Both the position numbers and the translations under genes were made by a program. Under the pieces are notes generated by a model. That model did no database searches. It was not told the origin of the DNA and saw only the letters and a list, made by a program, of their open reading frames with translations. 64,000 nt of DNA from Paludibacteraceae bacterium (lineage in GTDB: Bacteria; Bacteroidota; Bacteroidia; Bacteroidales; Paludibacteraceae), in NCBI GenBank assembly GCA_017556705.1, contig JAFYMG010000013.1:60135-124134 (forward strand), given 5' to 3'. Every line of letters begins with the position of its first letter. Within the stretch, counting starts at the first letter, position 1. Positions 34,154-43,981 of the stretch are shown here, piece by piece.

Positions 34154-35001
34154 TCTCTTGCATCATTTGTTCTCGTCGACCAGATATATCGGCAGAACTT
34201 AAAGAAAATATTGCATCAACAATAGGTTGTGAATATGAGTTAGTGGTGATAGATAACTCAAGAAATGAGTATTCTATTTTCTCTGCATACAATGAAGGTA
34301 AACGTCGTGCGAAAGGTGATATATTGTGCTTTATGCATGAAGATATATTATATCATACGCAAGGGTGGGGACCCAAAGTGGTAGATTATTTCCTAAAATA
34401 TCCCCAAGCTGGATTAATAGGTGTGGCAGGAACGCATTATATGCCGGCGATGCCTGCAGCTCAGTGGGATTGTGAATTATCATCAAGTTCAATGATTCAA
34501 GGAGAATTCATCAATGGAGAGTATGTTACGACAAAACATTTACATGATGATTACAAAGCCAGTCCAACAAAGGTTGTCGCTGTAGACGGTCTATGGATGT
34601 GTATGCCACGAAAGATGTTTGACAAAGTTCAATGGGATGATAGTTCGTTTAAAGGCTTCCACTGTTATGATACGGATATGGCACTTCAAGTATGGAATGC
34701 TGGATTTGAGGTACATTTATGTTGGGATATATTGATTGAACATAAAAGTTTAGGTTCCGTTAATAAAGCCTTTGTTGAAGCATGTGATGTGCTATATAAC
34801 AAATGGAAACATATCTTACCCATGATGAAAGGCATTTCATTGAATGAAAGAGAACAAAAAATGTGTGATTCGATGTGTGAATGTAAAATTTTATACAGAA
34901 TATCAGAATTGAGATATGAAGAGGTTATTGCTTCGCATGCATATCGTGTCGGAAAACGAATCGTAAAACCATTGGCAAATCTGAAAAATAGATTACACTA
35001 A
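34150..35001 (+). CDS. Glycosyltransferase with StrF-like GT-A domain
   Basis: 283 residues. ISCIICSRRPDISAELKENI, ELVVIDNSRNEYSIFSAYNEG, KGDILCFMHEDILYHTQGWG and GFHCYDTDMALQVWNAGFEVHL match the StrF-type putative glycosyltransferases (HED in place of DXD). The C-terminal tail SHAYRVGKRIVKPLANLKNR resembles that of the neighbouring GT2 proteins. Confidence 0.78.
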   Translation: MISCIICSRRPDISAELKENIASTIGCEYELVVIDNSRNEYSIFSAYNEGKRRAKGDILCFMHEDILYHTQGWGPKVVDYFLKYPQAGLIGVAGTHYMPAMPAAQWDCELSSSSMIQGEFINGEYVTTKHLHDDYKASPTKVVAVDGLWMCMPRKMFDKVQWDDSSFKGFHCYDTDMALQVWNAGFEVHLCWDILIEHKSLGSVNKAFVEACDVLYNKWKHILPMMKGISLNEREQKMCDSMCECKILYRISELRYEEVIASHAYRVGKRIVKPLANLKNRLH

Positions 35002-35002
35002 T

Positions 35003-35872
35003 ATGAACAAATCACTAAAAATTAAAATATTCACTCGTTCTGCGAATATTGAGTTATATACCTATTCAAAGAAACTGACAGGAAATAAATATCCAAAGGT
35101 TCGTTTGTGCAATACAACTGCTGACGGTTATTTCTACGAAATGCTGTCGGATCAAGATTGTGATATCGCAATCAATATTGATGAAGATGCTTTCTTGGTT
35201 GATGAAGATGCATTGATGGATCTTGTAAATTATGTAGTCGATAATAATTATGCTAATGCAGGAATGCCAGATGGAGGAATGCTGCAAGTGCGTGCGTTTA
35301 ATCCAATTATCACTAATCCATTCTTTAATGTGTTGAATCTCAAATTGATTCGTGAGAAATTTTCATTGGAGGCTGTACAGAACTTTGATTACGCAGCACA
35401 TAAGGATGAACTAGTAAACAACTTTTCTTCGGAATTACTGGCGTTTGAAAACAATGGTTTTGATTATGATAATTATGAACCATTCTATCCATTCTTCTTT
35501 TGGCTAGCGCATAATTTTAAAACACTATACCTACATGGTGTAGAGCACAGCGATGGTATTTCTACCATATTGCATAATCATGATGGAAAGCCATTTTTAT
35601 ATCATTCTTGGTGGTCACGAGTCTATAATACTGACTCCTATCATCACAAGCGCATTCAAGCATTGATACATGAAGCTTATGCGCTCCAAGGTATTCCTTG
35701 TAAAAAATCATGTGTAATTTTATTGGCAAGAAAAATAGAATTTGCATGGCAGAACTTCAAGATTGATTGGGAGCATTTTTGGATATTAGGCAAGGGGGCG
35801 TGGTTGTATCGACATATCAAAAAATCGCCGATGCACTATATTCGTAGAACAAAAGAATTATTGTTTAAGTAG
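35003..35872 (+). CDS. Putative GT-A-like glycosyltransferase of the sugar operon
   Basis: The 289-residue protein is less typical. LKIKIFTRSANIELYTYSKKL, DQDCDIAINIDEDAFLVDEDALMDLV (DED acidic motif at about residue 57) and HGVEHSDGISTILHNHDGKPFLYHSWWSR suggest a transferase fold with metal-binding acidic residues. Assigned by context and the acidic motif; the donor is unknown. Confidence 0.6.
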   Translation: MNKSLKIKIFTRSANIELYTYSKKLTGNKYPKVRLCNTTADGYFYEMLSDQDCDIAINIDEDAFLVDEDALMDLVNYVVDNNYANAGMPDGGMLQVRAFNPIITNPFFNVLNLKLIREKFSLEAVQNFDYAAHKDELVNNFSSELLAFENNGFDYDNYEPFYPFFFWLAHNFKTLYLHGVEHSDGISTILHNHDGKPFLYHSWWSRVYNTDSYHHKRIQALIHEAYALQGIPCKKSCVILLARKIEFAWQNFKIDWEHFWILGKGAWLYRHIKKSPMHYIRRTKELLFK

Positions 35873-35881
35873 AAGTAACCA

Positions 35882-36730
35882 ATGAATACACCTCTCCTCT
35901 CCATAATCATACCTGTTTTTAACGTAGAAAACTATCTACGAGAGTGCTTAGATTCGCTATTGCAGCAGGATTTGACTGCTTGTGAGGTGTTGTGTGTGAA
36001 TGATGGCTCTACGGATGGCTCATTAGCAATTCTGCATGAGTATCAAGCGGCTCATCTAGATGTTTTTAGAGTCTTTACTCAGACTAATCAAGGACAAGCA
36101 GCCGCGCGAAACAAGGCTTTGGATGAGGCAAAAGGAGAATTTGTAGTATTCCTTGATAGCGATGATTATTATTTGCCTAATGCGCTGAATGATAGTGTAG
36201 GTAATATACAAGAGCATCTAGATTGCGTATTGAGTTTTTCACGTTTTTATATGTGTGATGAATCCCTCAACAAAACAGGTAAGTGCAGACGATTGGATTT
36301 AAAAGGTAAAAGCTATTTTGAAAATCGTGACTATTGTCCTGAGCATTTTGTTGCGTTTAAAAAAGAAGCATATGATAAAACAGCGGGAATCGATTCTATG
36401 CTTCAAGCAGGGGTAGACCAAGATTTATATTTCCGAATGGAAGAAGTAGGTGGAGTAGCTGTTATGGATAAGTTTACATACTTATATCGTCAGAATTCTA
36501 CTGCGCTGACATTTACACCATATTGGTGCTACTATTGGAATACAATCGTTCGTCATAATACATGTATGCGCAGGGGGATACCAGTAAAAGATTATGCATA
36601 TGCGGATTATCTTGAATTGGTGACGGAGGAGAAAATAATTGCTGAAAAACAAATACACCAAATTCGCTCTTCTAAAGCATATCGCCTTGGGAAAATATTG
36701 CTACGACCATTTAAATGGTTAAGGAAATGA
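35882..36730 (+). CDS. Family 2 glycosyltransferase
   Basis: 282 residues with LLSIIIPVFNVENYLRECLDSL, NDGSTDGSL, AARNKALDEAKGEFVVFLDSDDYY (DSDD metal site) and the tail SSKAYRLGKILLRPFKWLRK. Overlaps the next gene by four bases at the chosen start. Confidence 0.88.
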   Translation: MNTPLLSIIIPVFNVENYLRECLDSLLQQDLTACEVLCVNDGSTDGSLAILHEYQAAHLDVFRVFTQTNQGQAAARNKALDEAKGEFVVFLDSDDYYLPNALNDSVGNIQEHLDCVLSFSRFYMCDESLNKTGKCRRLDLKGKSYFENRDYCPEHFVAFKKEAYDKTAGIDSMLQAGVDQDLYFRMEEVGGVAVMDKFTYLYRQNSTALTFTPYWCYYWNTIVRHNTCMRRGIPVKDYAYADYLELVTEEKIIAEKQIHQIRSSKAYRLGKILLRPFKWLRK

Positions 36731-37770
36731 GAAACAACAATTTTGACATATTGCGATTGTTGTGTGCACTATTAGTAATTGTGTCACACTCGTATGCGTT
36801 GTTGAATTTGCATGGCGATGAACCATTGCGGAAGATGACGCATATGATGATACTATCCGATATTGGACTATGTGGCTTTTTTACAATTAGCGGATATTTG
36901 ATATTAAATAGCTTGTTAAATAGCAAATCAATCGTATCTTATTTAGCGAAGCGATTATTGCGTATATTCCCTGGATTATTGGTTTGTCTGATTGTTGTAA
37001 TAGCTATATGCTCGTTATTTTATGATGGGCAAATTGGATATTGGTTGCAGAAGCAAACATATAGTTTTTTGTATAACAACCTTGGTTTATATACTATACA
37101 ATATGAACTTCCGGATGTGTTTGCTAATAATCCCTTTAACACAGTCAACGGCTCTTTATGGACATTAGCCCATGAATTTACGCTATATTTATGTATCGTA
37201 GGTTTGTTTTTTATTCGAAAGCATCGAGTGTTATTAACGATACTAACGGCCATTGCATTGGTGTTGTGTTTAATAAAAAATACTTGTTTTGCGAATAATT
37301 TTTCCAATACGGTATATATAGGCTTAAGTGTTAACTCTTTTGTGCTCTTCGCACAATATTTTGCAATCGGCATGCTTATGCAATTGCGAAATTATTGGCA
37401 GACAAATAAAGAGAGATGGATAGTCGTTTCAGTATGTTTGGTTCTAGCCCTTGTTGGAATTTACATATCATCTTCTCATCTATCTATCTATCTAAAGCCT
37501 ATTATTATGCTTTGTGTATCGGTACTATTTATCTTGTTGGGAGAGATGTACTGGAAATGTTTGAGCGATGGTATAAAACATGTTGGAGATATGTCGTACG
37601 GTGTGTATATTTACAGTTTCCCTTTGCAACAAATTTTGATAGCAATACTTCCAAATATTACCCCTGTGCAATTAATGTGTTTGACAATAGTTGCGGTATT
37701 ACCAATCGCATATGTTTCGTGGAGATGTATTGAGAAACCAGCGTTGTCCTTAAAAAGATATGTACAATAA
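36727..37770 (+). CDS. Membrane O-acyltransferase (acyltransferase 3 family)
   Basis: 347 residues with about ten helices; NNFDILRLLCALLVIVSHSYAL carries the first-helix His, and FFTISGYLI, RLLRIFPGLLV, SLWTLAHEFTLYL and SYGVYIYSFPLQQ are standard. The start at 36727 gives an ATGA overlap; an in-frame ATG four codons upstream would overlap by 16 bases. Confidence 0.87.
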   Translation: MRNNNFDILRLLCALLVIVSHSYALLNLHGDEPLRKMTHMMILSDIGLCGFFTISGYLILNSLLNSKSIVSYLAKRLLRIFPGLLVCLIVVIAICSLFYDGQIGYWLQKQTYSFLYNNLGLYTIQYELPDVFANNPFNTVNGSLWTLAHEFTLYLCIVGLFFIRKHRVLLTILTAIALVLCLIKNTCFANNFSNTVYIGLSVNSFVLFAQYFAIGMLMQLRNYWQTNKERWIVVSVCLVLALVGIYISSSHLSIYLKPIIMLCVSVLFILLGEMYWKCLSDGIKHVGDMSYGVYIYSFPLQQILIAILPNITPVQLMCLTIVAVLPIAYVSWRCIEKPALSLKRYVQ

Positions 37771-37771
37771 A

Positions 37772-38692
37772 ATGCCCAAATTAAGTGTTATCATATTATC
37801 CTATGCATTAGACGAAGAGGTATATCAAATGAATACTCGTTGTCTGGATTCTCTTTTTGCTTCGGAGCAATGGACTGATGGAGAATTAGAAGTACTGCTG
37901 ATGGAGAGCAATCGTAATGCAACCTACCAGTACGATGCACGAGTGCGCATTATGATTCCAGAAGAGAAGTTTGGTTTTCATCGCTTCTTCAATATCGGTT
38001 TGGATAATACTGCAGGCGAGTTCATTGCTTTTTGCAATAATGATATTGTTTTCCAACCTAATTGGTGGACAGCTATCAAGCGCATAAAAGAGCAGCATCC
38101 GAAGTTTATGTGCTTCTCCCCATTGGATCGTAGTTATCCAATGATGACTGAAGAGGAAATGCCATCAACAAAAGATTACTATATCGGATGGGAGAACAAA
38201 CGCCACTTTGCCGCATGGTGTTTTGTATGGGAGAGAAAGGTATTTGATATTATTGGGCCATTTGATGAGGTGTTTGATTTCTATGCCGCCGATGATGACG
38301 AATTGCAAACAATGCATTATTATGCAATACCGAATGTGCTGGTTACTGCTAGTGAAGTAAAACACTTAAGCCAAGTGGTAACAAACAAAGTAGGATTAGA
38401 TAAATATCGTGTCACAGACTATGATAGATACCCCTTGTCAGAACAAGAAATTCGACGAGGATATACATGGCTATGGGATGATGTTCGATTTTATTTGGCT
38501 CATCGTCGATTTGAGATAAAATGGGGTAATGAATGGATGAGAAAGCGTGTTAATCGTTTGTTGGATAAATATAAATTTCTCAATAAAAGGTTTGTAACAA
38601 GAATTCTATATAATAAAAGGGTAAACATACTCATGGCAAAACTGACCGGAGTAAGCGATCCTAACCCAGTTTATTTTAAAGAGAATGAATAA
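37772..38692 (+). CDS. Family 2-like glycosyltransferase
   Basis: 306 residues. LSVIILSYALDEEVYQMNTRCLDSL, ..FNIGLDNTAGEFIAFCNNDIVFQPNWW (NND in the metal position), WCFVWERKVFDIIGPFDEVFDFYAADDDE. The start at 37772 follows the preceding stop directly; an upstream ATG would overlap by 11 bases. Confidence 0.8.
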   Translation: MPKLSVIILSYALDEEVYQMNTRCLDSLFASEQWTDGELEVLLMESNRNATYQYDARVRIMIPEEKFGFHRFFNIGLDNTAGEFIAFCNNDIVFQPNWWTAIKRIKEQHPKFMCFSPLDRSYPMMTEEEMPSTKDYYIGWENKRHFAAWCFVWERKVFDIIGPFDEVFDFYAADDDELQTMHYYAIPNVLVTASEVKHLSQVVTNKVGLDKYRVTDYDRYPLSEQEIRRGYTWLWDDVRFYLAHRRFEIKWGNEWMRKRVNRLLDKYKFLNKRFVTRILYNKRVNILMAKLTGVSDPNPVYFKENE

Positions 38693-38694
38693 GT

Positions 38695-39534
38695 ATGAAA
38701 CTATCAATCATAACAATCAACTACAACAACGCAGCTGGACTTAAGAAAACGCTTGATTCAGTGGCTATGCAAATTGGAACTGATTTTGAGCATATCATTG
38801 TGGATGGTGCTAGTACAGATGGTAGTGTGGAAATTATCCGCCAATATGCAGATAGTCAAGCTATAAGGCAACAAGGCAATAAGGCGACGAGGCAAGTGGT
38901 TTGGATCTCAGAACCCGATATAGGTATTTACAATGCTATGAACAAAGGTGTACGATTGGCACAGGGTGAATATACTATAATGCTCAATAGTGGAGACTAC
39001 TTGGTGGATGAGCATGTGATAGAGAAAGTAATCCCACTATTAGATGGTACGGATATTATTCAAGGGAATGTGATTAGCATTATAAATGATGTAGAAGTGG
39101 TTAATAGAGGATATGGTAAATCTAATATATCTTTCCTTGATGCTATGGGAGGTAAATTTCTTCACCAAGCATCATTTTGTCGACAAGAACTTTTTGAAAA
39201 ATATGGAATGTTCGATGAATCGTACAAAATCAATGGAGATACAGTTTTTTATGCTAAGTGTCTAGCATTTGGAAATGCTTCTTTTCGTTATGTAGATGTC
39301 AATGTTGCATATTATGATATAGAAGGAGTAAGTGCTGATCCAAACAATAAATGGGTGAAGATTCGTAGAGAGGAAGATATGCGGTATGAGCAAATGTTTT
39401 CTCAGCGTATGCGGCAATTGCGCAATGAACAAAAGAAAATATCTTTGTATAATAAATTACATGCACATAGATGGAGTTGGTATCTAACCATGGCAATAGC
39501 ACATATTTGTAATTGGTTATATGGTCGCAAATGA
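38695..39534 (+). CDS. Family 2 glycosyltransferase (WcaA-like)
   Basis: 279 residues with LSIITINYNNAAGLKKTLDSV, DGASTDGSVEII, SEPDIGIYNAMNKGVRLAQGEYTIMLNSGDYL and FLHQASFCRQELF. Between the DGASTDG and SEPD blocks, where relatives have only a short loop, the protein reads SQAIRQQGNKATRQVV. Its DNA (AAGGCAACAAGGCAATAAGG) is the inverse of TCGCCTTATCGCC-like repeats, so this is a possible small in-frame repeat. Confidence 0.88.
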   Translation: MKLSIITINYNNAAGLKKTLDSVAMQIGTDFEHIIVDGASTDGSVEIIRQYADSQAIRQQGNKATRQVVWISEPDIGIYNAMNKGVRLAQGEYTIMLNSGDYLVDEHVIEKVIPLLDGTDIIQGNVISIINDVEVVNRGYGKSNISFLDAMGGKFLHQASFCRQELFEKYGMFDESYKINGDTVFYAKCLAFGNASFRYVDVNVAYYDIEGVSADPNNKWVKIRREEDMRYEQMFSQRMRQLRNEQKKISLYNKLHAHRWSWYLTMAIAHICNWLYGRK

Positions 39535-40210
39535 ACTAATAAATATAATTCAACGCAAATGGATGAAGTTGCGTTTGGAACCCATTCGTGTCTTTTGCTT
39601 GCACCATGTGTGTGAGCACTTCGATGCGGATACAATGTACCCGTGCGATTGGATGGCGTTGGATGCGTTTAAGAAGAAGATTAGTGAATTACGCAATCAA
39701 GGCTATCAGTTTATTTCGCTAACGGTAGCATATGAGCATTTGAAAAAAGACTGGTTTCGCCGAAAGAAATATGCGGTACTGACTTTTGACGATGGATATA
39801 AATCTTTGAATGAAGTTCTGCCTTGGCTTGAAGAACAGCAGATACCTGCGACTTTGTTTATCAACGGCAAATACTTAGATGGTAAATCCTATCGTGAAAC
39901 GTCCAAAGAGCAGTATTTGACATATGACGAATTGTTTTCGCTAACTAACCCATTGATTGAAATAGGACATCATGGCTGGGAACATACTGTTGCGACAGAG
40001 ATGACGGAAGAAGAATTATTGGTGTCTCTCCAAAAGAATATAGAGATATTATCTTCTCATCCACGGTATATTCCATTTTGGGCATATACATATGGAATAC
40101 ACGACAAAAACTCTGATGTTATAATTAAGCATACTAATTTAATCCCTATATTAGTAGCAGGTAGTAAGAACTATCAGTGGAAAGAGAATATAGATAGAGA
40201 ATTAATGTAA
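39521..40210 (+). CDS. Polysaccharide deacetylase (NodB-fold)
   Basis: 229 residues with VFCLHHVCEHF, the metal-binding motif AVLTFDDGYKSL (~86-97) and GHHGWEHT as the His-containing second motif. It probably removes N-acetyl groups from the glycan or its lipid-linked precursor. It has no signal peptide, so it acts in the cytoplasm. Overlaps the upstream glycosyltransferase by 14 bases. Confidence 0.83.
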   Translation: MVANELINIIQRKWMKLRLEPIRVFCLHHVCEHFDADTMYPCDWMALDAFKKKISELRNQGYQFISLTVAYEHLKKDWFRRKKYAVLTFDDGYKSLNEVLPWLEEQQIPATLFINGKYLDGKSYRETSKEQYLTYDELFSLTNPLIEIGHHGWEHTVATEMTEEELLVSLQKNIEILSSHPRYIPFWAYTYGIHDKNSDVIIKHTNLIPILVAGSKNYQWKENIDRELM

Positions 40211-40230
40211 GAAATACCTAATTAATCAAT

Positions 40231-41172
40231 ATGAACAAAAACTCAAAAATTTACGTAGCCGGTCACCGTGGCATGGTAGGTTCTGCCATTGTGCGTGAGT
40301 TACAACGCCAAGGCTACACTAATATCATCACCCGCAGTCATGCGGAACTAGACCTCTGTCGCCAAGACGCCGTAGAGGCGTTCTTTGCCACCGAGCAACC
40401 CGAATACGTCTTCCTAGCTGCCGCCAAAGTCGGCGGCATTGTGGCTAACCAATCGGCCCTCGCGGACTTCATGTACGACAACATGATCCTGGAGATGAAC
40501 GTCATCCACTCCGCTTGGCAGAACGGCTGCAAAAAGCTGTTGTTTTTGGGCTCGAGTTGCATCTATCCTCGCTTGGCACCACAGCCTATGACCGAGAGTT
40601 GTTTGCTCACGGGCGAACTAGAGAAAACCAACGAGGCCTACGCCCTGGCGAAGATCTCCGGTCTGAAGTACTGCGAGTTTCTCAACCGCCAATACGGCAC
40701 CGACTATATCAGCGTGATGCCAACGAACCTCTATGGTCCGAACGATAACTATCACCCAGAGCACTCGCACGTGCTACCTGCCTTGATCCGTCGTTTCCAC
40801 GAGGCGAAGGAGAGTGGGGCAGAGGTCGTGACCTGCTGGGGCGATGGTAGTCCATTGCGTGAGTTCTTGTATGTGGACGATCTAGCGAACCTCTGTGTGT
40901 TCTTGATGAACAACTATAGTGGCAACGAGACCGTGAATGCCGGTACGGGTAAGGAGTTGAGTATCAGGGAACTGACGGAATTGGTAGCTAAGACAGTAGG
41001 CTACGAAGGTCGCATCGAGTGGGATACTACACGCCCTAATGGTACGCCACGCAAGCTACTAGATGTGAGCAAAGCAGCTGCGCTGGGATGGACCTATAAG
41101 ACAGAGTTGGAAGAAGGTATCAAACTGGCATACGACGACTTCCTCAATAATCCAATGCGTGCGGAGAGATGA
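40231..41172 (+). CDS. fcl: GDP-L-fucose synthase
   Basis: The 313-residue SDR enzyme (WcaG/Fcl) has the NADP motif [21 protein letters not shown], the catalytic Ser in [21 protein letters not shown] (YxxxK) and [26 protein letters not shown]. It epimerises and reduces GDP-4-keto-6-deoxymannose. Paired with gmd just downstream; together they make GDP-fucose for the fucosyltransferase at 61938. Clearly GC-richer than the glycosyltransferases beside it. Confidence 0.95.
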   Translation: MNKNSKIYVAGHRGMVGSAIVRELQRQGYTNIITRSHAELDLCRQDAVEAFFATEQPEYVFLAAAKVGGIVANQSALADFMYDNMILEMNVIHSAWQNGCKKLLFLGSSCIYPRLAPQPMTESCLLTGELEKTNEAYALAKISGLKYCEFLNRQYGTDYISVMPTNLYGPNDNYHPEHSHVLPALIRRFHEAKESGAEVVTCWGDGSPLREFLYVDDLANLCVFLMNNYSGNETVNAGTGKELSIRELTELVAKTVGYEGRIEWDTTRPNGTPRKLLDVSKAAALGWTYKTELEEGIKLAYDDFLNNPMRAER

Positions 41173-41206
41173 TAAACAATAATTTAGATATAAAACTAGA
41201 AAACAT

Positions 41207-42310
41207 ATGAAAACAGCATTAATCACTGGCGTAACGGGACAAGATGGCTCATACTTGAGCGAGTTCCTGCTTGACAAAGGCTATGATGTGCATGGTATCA
41301 TCCGTCGTAGCTCGGTGGATTATCGTGAGCGCATTGCGCATCTCGAGGGACAACCACACTTCCACCTCCATTATGCAGATATGTCAGACTCAATGGGTCT
41401 GATCAAGGTTATCGGCAAGGTGCGTCCAGACGAGATTTACAACCTAGCTGCACAAAGCCACGTGCAAGTTAGCTTTGACTCGCCTGAGTTTACCGCCGAT
41501 ATCGACGCAGTAGGTGTATTGCGCATTTTAGAGGCCGTTCGCGCATGCGGACTAGCCGATACTTGCCGCATCTACCAAGCATCTACCTCTGAGCTCTATG
41601 GCAAGGTGGAGGAGGTGCCACAAAACGAGAATACTCCTTTTCACCCATACTCGCCATACGCGGTGGCGAAATTGTACGGCTACTGGATTGTGAAGGAGTA
41701 CCGCGAGGCGTATAACATGTTCTGCTGCTCGGGCATATTGTTCAACCACGAATCTGAGCGCCGTGGCGAGACCTTTGTGACCCGCAAGATCACGCTCGCA
41801 GCTGCGCGCATTGCGCAAGGCAAACAAGATAAATTGTATTTGGGCAACCTCTCATCACTCCGCGACTGGGGATATGCTAAGGACTATGTGGAGTGCATGT
41901 GGTTGATTCTGCAACACGAGACACCGGAGGACTTTGTCATCGCTACAGGCGAGCAACACTCTGTGCGCGAGTTCTGCGACTTGGCGTTCAAAGAGGTAGG
42001 CATTACGCTTGAGTTCCGTGGCGAAGGTGCTGACGAGAAAGGTGTCTGCGTTGCAGGTCCAGAGCATTTGGTGGGTAAAACTTTGATTGAGGTAAGTGCG
42101 GACTTCTATCGTCCGACCGATGTGGTGAACCTCTGGGGCGATCCAACCAAGGCGAAGAAGGCATTGGGCTGGAATCCTGCCAAGACTAGCTTCGAGCAAT
42201 TGGTGAAACTGATGGTACAATCCGATATGAAGAAGGTAACTGCAGATCACGCTGCAGAGCAAGCACGTGTGAAGTTGGCTGAGTATTTGGAGAAGGGAAT
42301 TGTGAGGTAG
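41207..42310 (+). CDS. gmd: GDP-mannose 4,6-dehydratase
   Basis: The 367-residue SDR enzyme has [69 protein letters not shown] and [17 protein letters not shown]. It carries out the first step of GDP-L-fucose synthesis. It is the last gene of the first sugar block; the 104 bp after it hold no clear terminator but include a few GGCGAAA repeat-like units. Confidence 0.95.
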   Translation: MKTALITGVTGQDGSYLSEFLLDKGYDVHGIIRRSSVDYRERIAHLEGQPHFHLHYADMSDSMGLIKVIGKVRPDEIYNLAAQSHVQVSFDSPEFTADIDAVGVLRILEAVRACGLADTCRIYQASTSELYGKVEEVPQNENTPFHPYSPYAVAKLYGYWIVKEYREAYNMFCCSGILFNHESERRGETFVTRKITLAAARIAQGKQDKLYLGNLSSLRDWGYAKDYVECMWLILQHETPEDFVIATGEQHSVREFCDLAFKEVGITLEFRGEGADEKGVCVAGPEHLVGKTLIEVSADFYRPTDVVNLWGDPTKAKKALGWNPAKTSFEQLVKLMVQSDMKKVTADHAAEQARVKLAEYLEKGIVR

Positions 42311-42414
42311 TTTTAGTGACACCATGCTCTTCAACTCCTTTGAATAGTTAATCCTTCTCCCGTTTACCAGTGGATGGAGTGTATTAGGCGAAATGTTAAA
42401 GGCGAAAAAACTAG

Positions 42415-43821
42415 ATGTTAATGCTTTCGCGATGGAGACATATTGGCAAGATGTTGCTTGTTGCTGTGCTGGTGATAAGCTGTACTTCGTGTGCACGTTG
42501 GCGTGATGCGAAAGCGGTGGTGAGTGAGGCGGATAGTTTGCTGGTGCATCATAAGATTGTAACGAGAGATACAGCTGCACTGAATTTTGTAATCAACATA
42601 TTAGATGGTCCACTGGGACATATCTTTGCTCGGGATGAATTAGCAAAAGCATATTATTTCATGGGTAGGAATTTCTACTATGCCAATGATTTTGCTACAG
42701 CTGCAGAATACTACATCCAATGCGATCGTATGAACCCATCAGATCCGATGTATAAGGGCCGAATCAATTCTTGTATGGGATTCATTTGCAAACAAGATAG
42801 TTGTTTTGAAGAGGCATTAGAATTTTATCTGCGCTCTAGTTGTGCTTTCAAAGAGAGTGGAAACGAGTGGTATTATGCACATAATCTGCTGAATGTAGCT
42901 GAGCAACATGTGTGTCTTTGTGAATATGCAAAAGCGGATAGCGTGTTGCAAATAGCGAGTAGTTATGATATAGATAGTGCGTACTATGCAGATATAGTTG
43001 ATATTAAGGCGTTAGCATTGTATAATCAAGAGATGTATGATTCGGCTTTGGTGTGTTTGTTGAGGATAAAAAATACTCCTAGACCGATTGAGGCAAGGTG
43101 CTACAGTTATATGAAAATAATGCATTGCTATGAGTTTCTCCATCAACTGGATAATACTATTATTTATGCCGAATATATAATTAGTAATTCGAAAAATCCA
43201 GCATATCGTTCTAATGCATATTTCTTTTTAATAGAAGCTGAAAAAGTGAATCAAGATATGCAGAGAGTTGTTAACTATTCTCATTTAAGAGAAGATGAGA
43301 ATAGGAATATTAGAACGCCTAATGAATCGTGTGCACAAGCAACAATGAAATTTAAAGCATATTTGAATGACATAGATTATACAAATCTTATTATATCAAT
43401 AGTTGCTGCGCTATTTGTTGTATTAAGTATCGGAATTTGGTTAGTTTATAAATGTTATCGTGGTGTACTACAGAAGCATGCTAAAGAAAAACAGGATAGG
43501 CGCGATTTGTTAGCACGAAGAATATATGATCATTCCATCTATTTCATGTCCAATAAGGTATGGCAAGATTATAAGAAGTTGCGCGAATTTGCTAATAGTC
43601 ATTTTGATAATATGTTCTATAGGTTGGAAGATGCCTATCATCTTAGTGAGCAGGAGATGAAGATATGTTTGATGGTATTATTAGAATATTCGAACAAACA
43701 AATGGCTGAGATCTTGTTTGTGCAACCGAATACCATCAGCAAAGCCAAAAGTAAAATTGCAAAGCAACTAAATACTTCTTCTGCCGAATTACGTGCATCT
43801 TTGCTTGATATCTTAGTGTAA
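42415..43821 (+). CDS. TPR lipoprotein-like regulator with LuxR-type C-terminus
   Basis: At 468 residues: an N-terminal hydrophobic segment with a lipobox-like VISCTSC, tetratricopeptide repeats ~60-310, one membrane helix ~330-352 (LIISIVAALFVVLSIGIWLVY), a coiled region and a C-terminal helix-turn-helix of LuxR type (LSEQEMKICLMVLLEYSNKQMAEILFVQPNTISKAKSKI). This layout is a Bacteroidetes-specific sensor/regulator type in which a periplasmic TPR part is joined to a cytoplasmic DNA-binding tail. It may control the neighbouring sugar genes or the secreted protein downstream (inference). Two adjacent ATGs (42415, 42421) are equally plausible starts. Confidence 0.75.
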   Translation: MLMLSRWRHIGKMLLVAVLVISCTSCARWRDAKAVVSEADSLLVHHKIVTRDTAALNFVINILDGPLGHIFARDELAKAYYFMGRNFYYANDFATAAEYYIQCDRMNPSDPMYKGRINSCMGFICKQDSCFEEALEFYLRSSCAFKESGNEWYYAHNLLNVAEQHVCLCEYAKADSVLQIASSYDIDSAYYADIVDIKALALYNQEMYDSALVCLLRIKNTPRPIEARCYSYMKIMHCYEFLHQLDNTIIYAEYIISNSKNPAYRSNAYFFLIEAEKVNQDMQRVVNYSHLREDENRNIRTPNESCAQATMKFKAYLNDIDYTNLIISIVAALFVVLSIGIWLVYKCYRGVLQKHAKEKQDRRDLLARRIYDHSIYFMSNKVWQDYKKLREFANSHFDNMFYRLEDAYHLSEQEMKICLMVLLEYSNKQMAEILFVQPNTISKAKSKIAKQLNTSSAELRASLLDILV

Positions 43822-43911
43822 GTGATTCGTGTTTTTTAATTATTTTACTTGTAATCCATTGCATTTATTGGTAATCAGTGGGTTATATACCTCGTTCTTC
43901 CATATACTAAT

Positions 43912-43943
43912 TTTGAGTATATGGGAAAATAGTTGTACCTTTG
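43912..43943 (+). promoter_or_regulatory. Promoter of the small secreted protein gene
   Basis: TTTG (43912-43915), 20 nt, TACCTTTG (43936-43943), 38 nt before the start. Confidence 0.8.
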
Positions 43944-43981
43944 CAGCTGATAAAACACAACTATTTTAAATCATTTACAAC

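Noticed and set aside
41855..42580. 241-codon minus-strand frame across the end of gmd
   Set aside because: Antisense to gmd and to the start of the TPR regulator; no recognisable domain.
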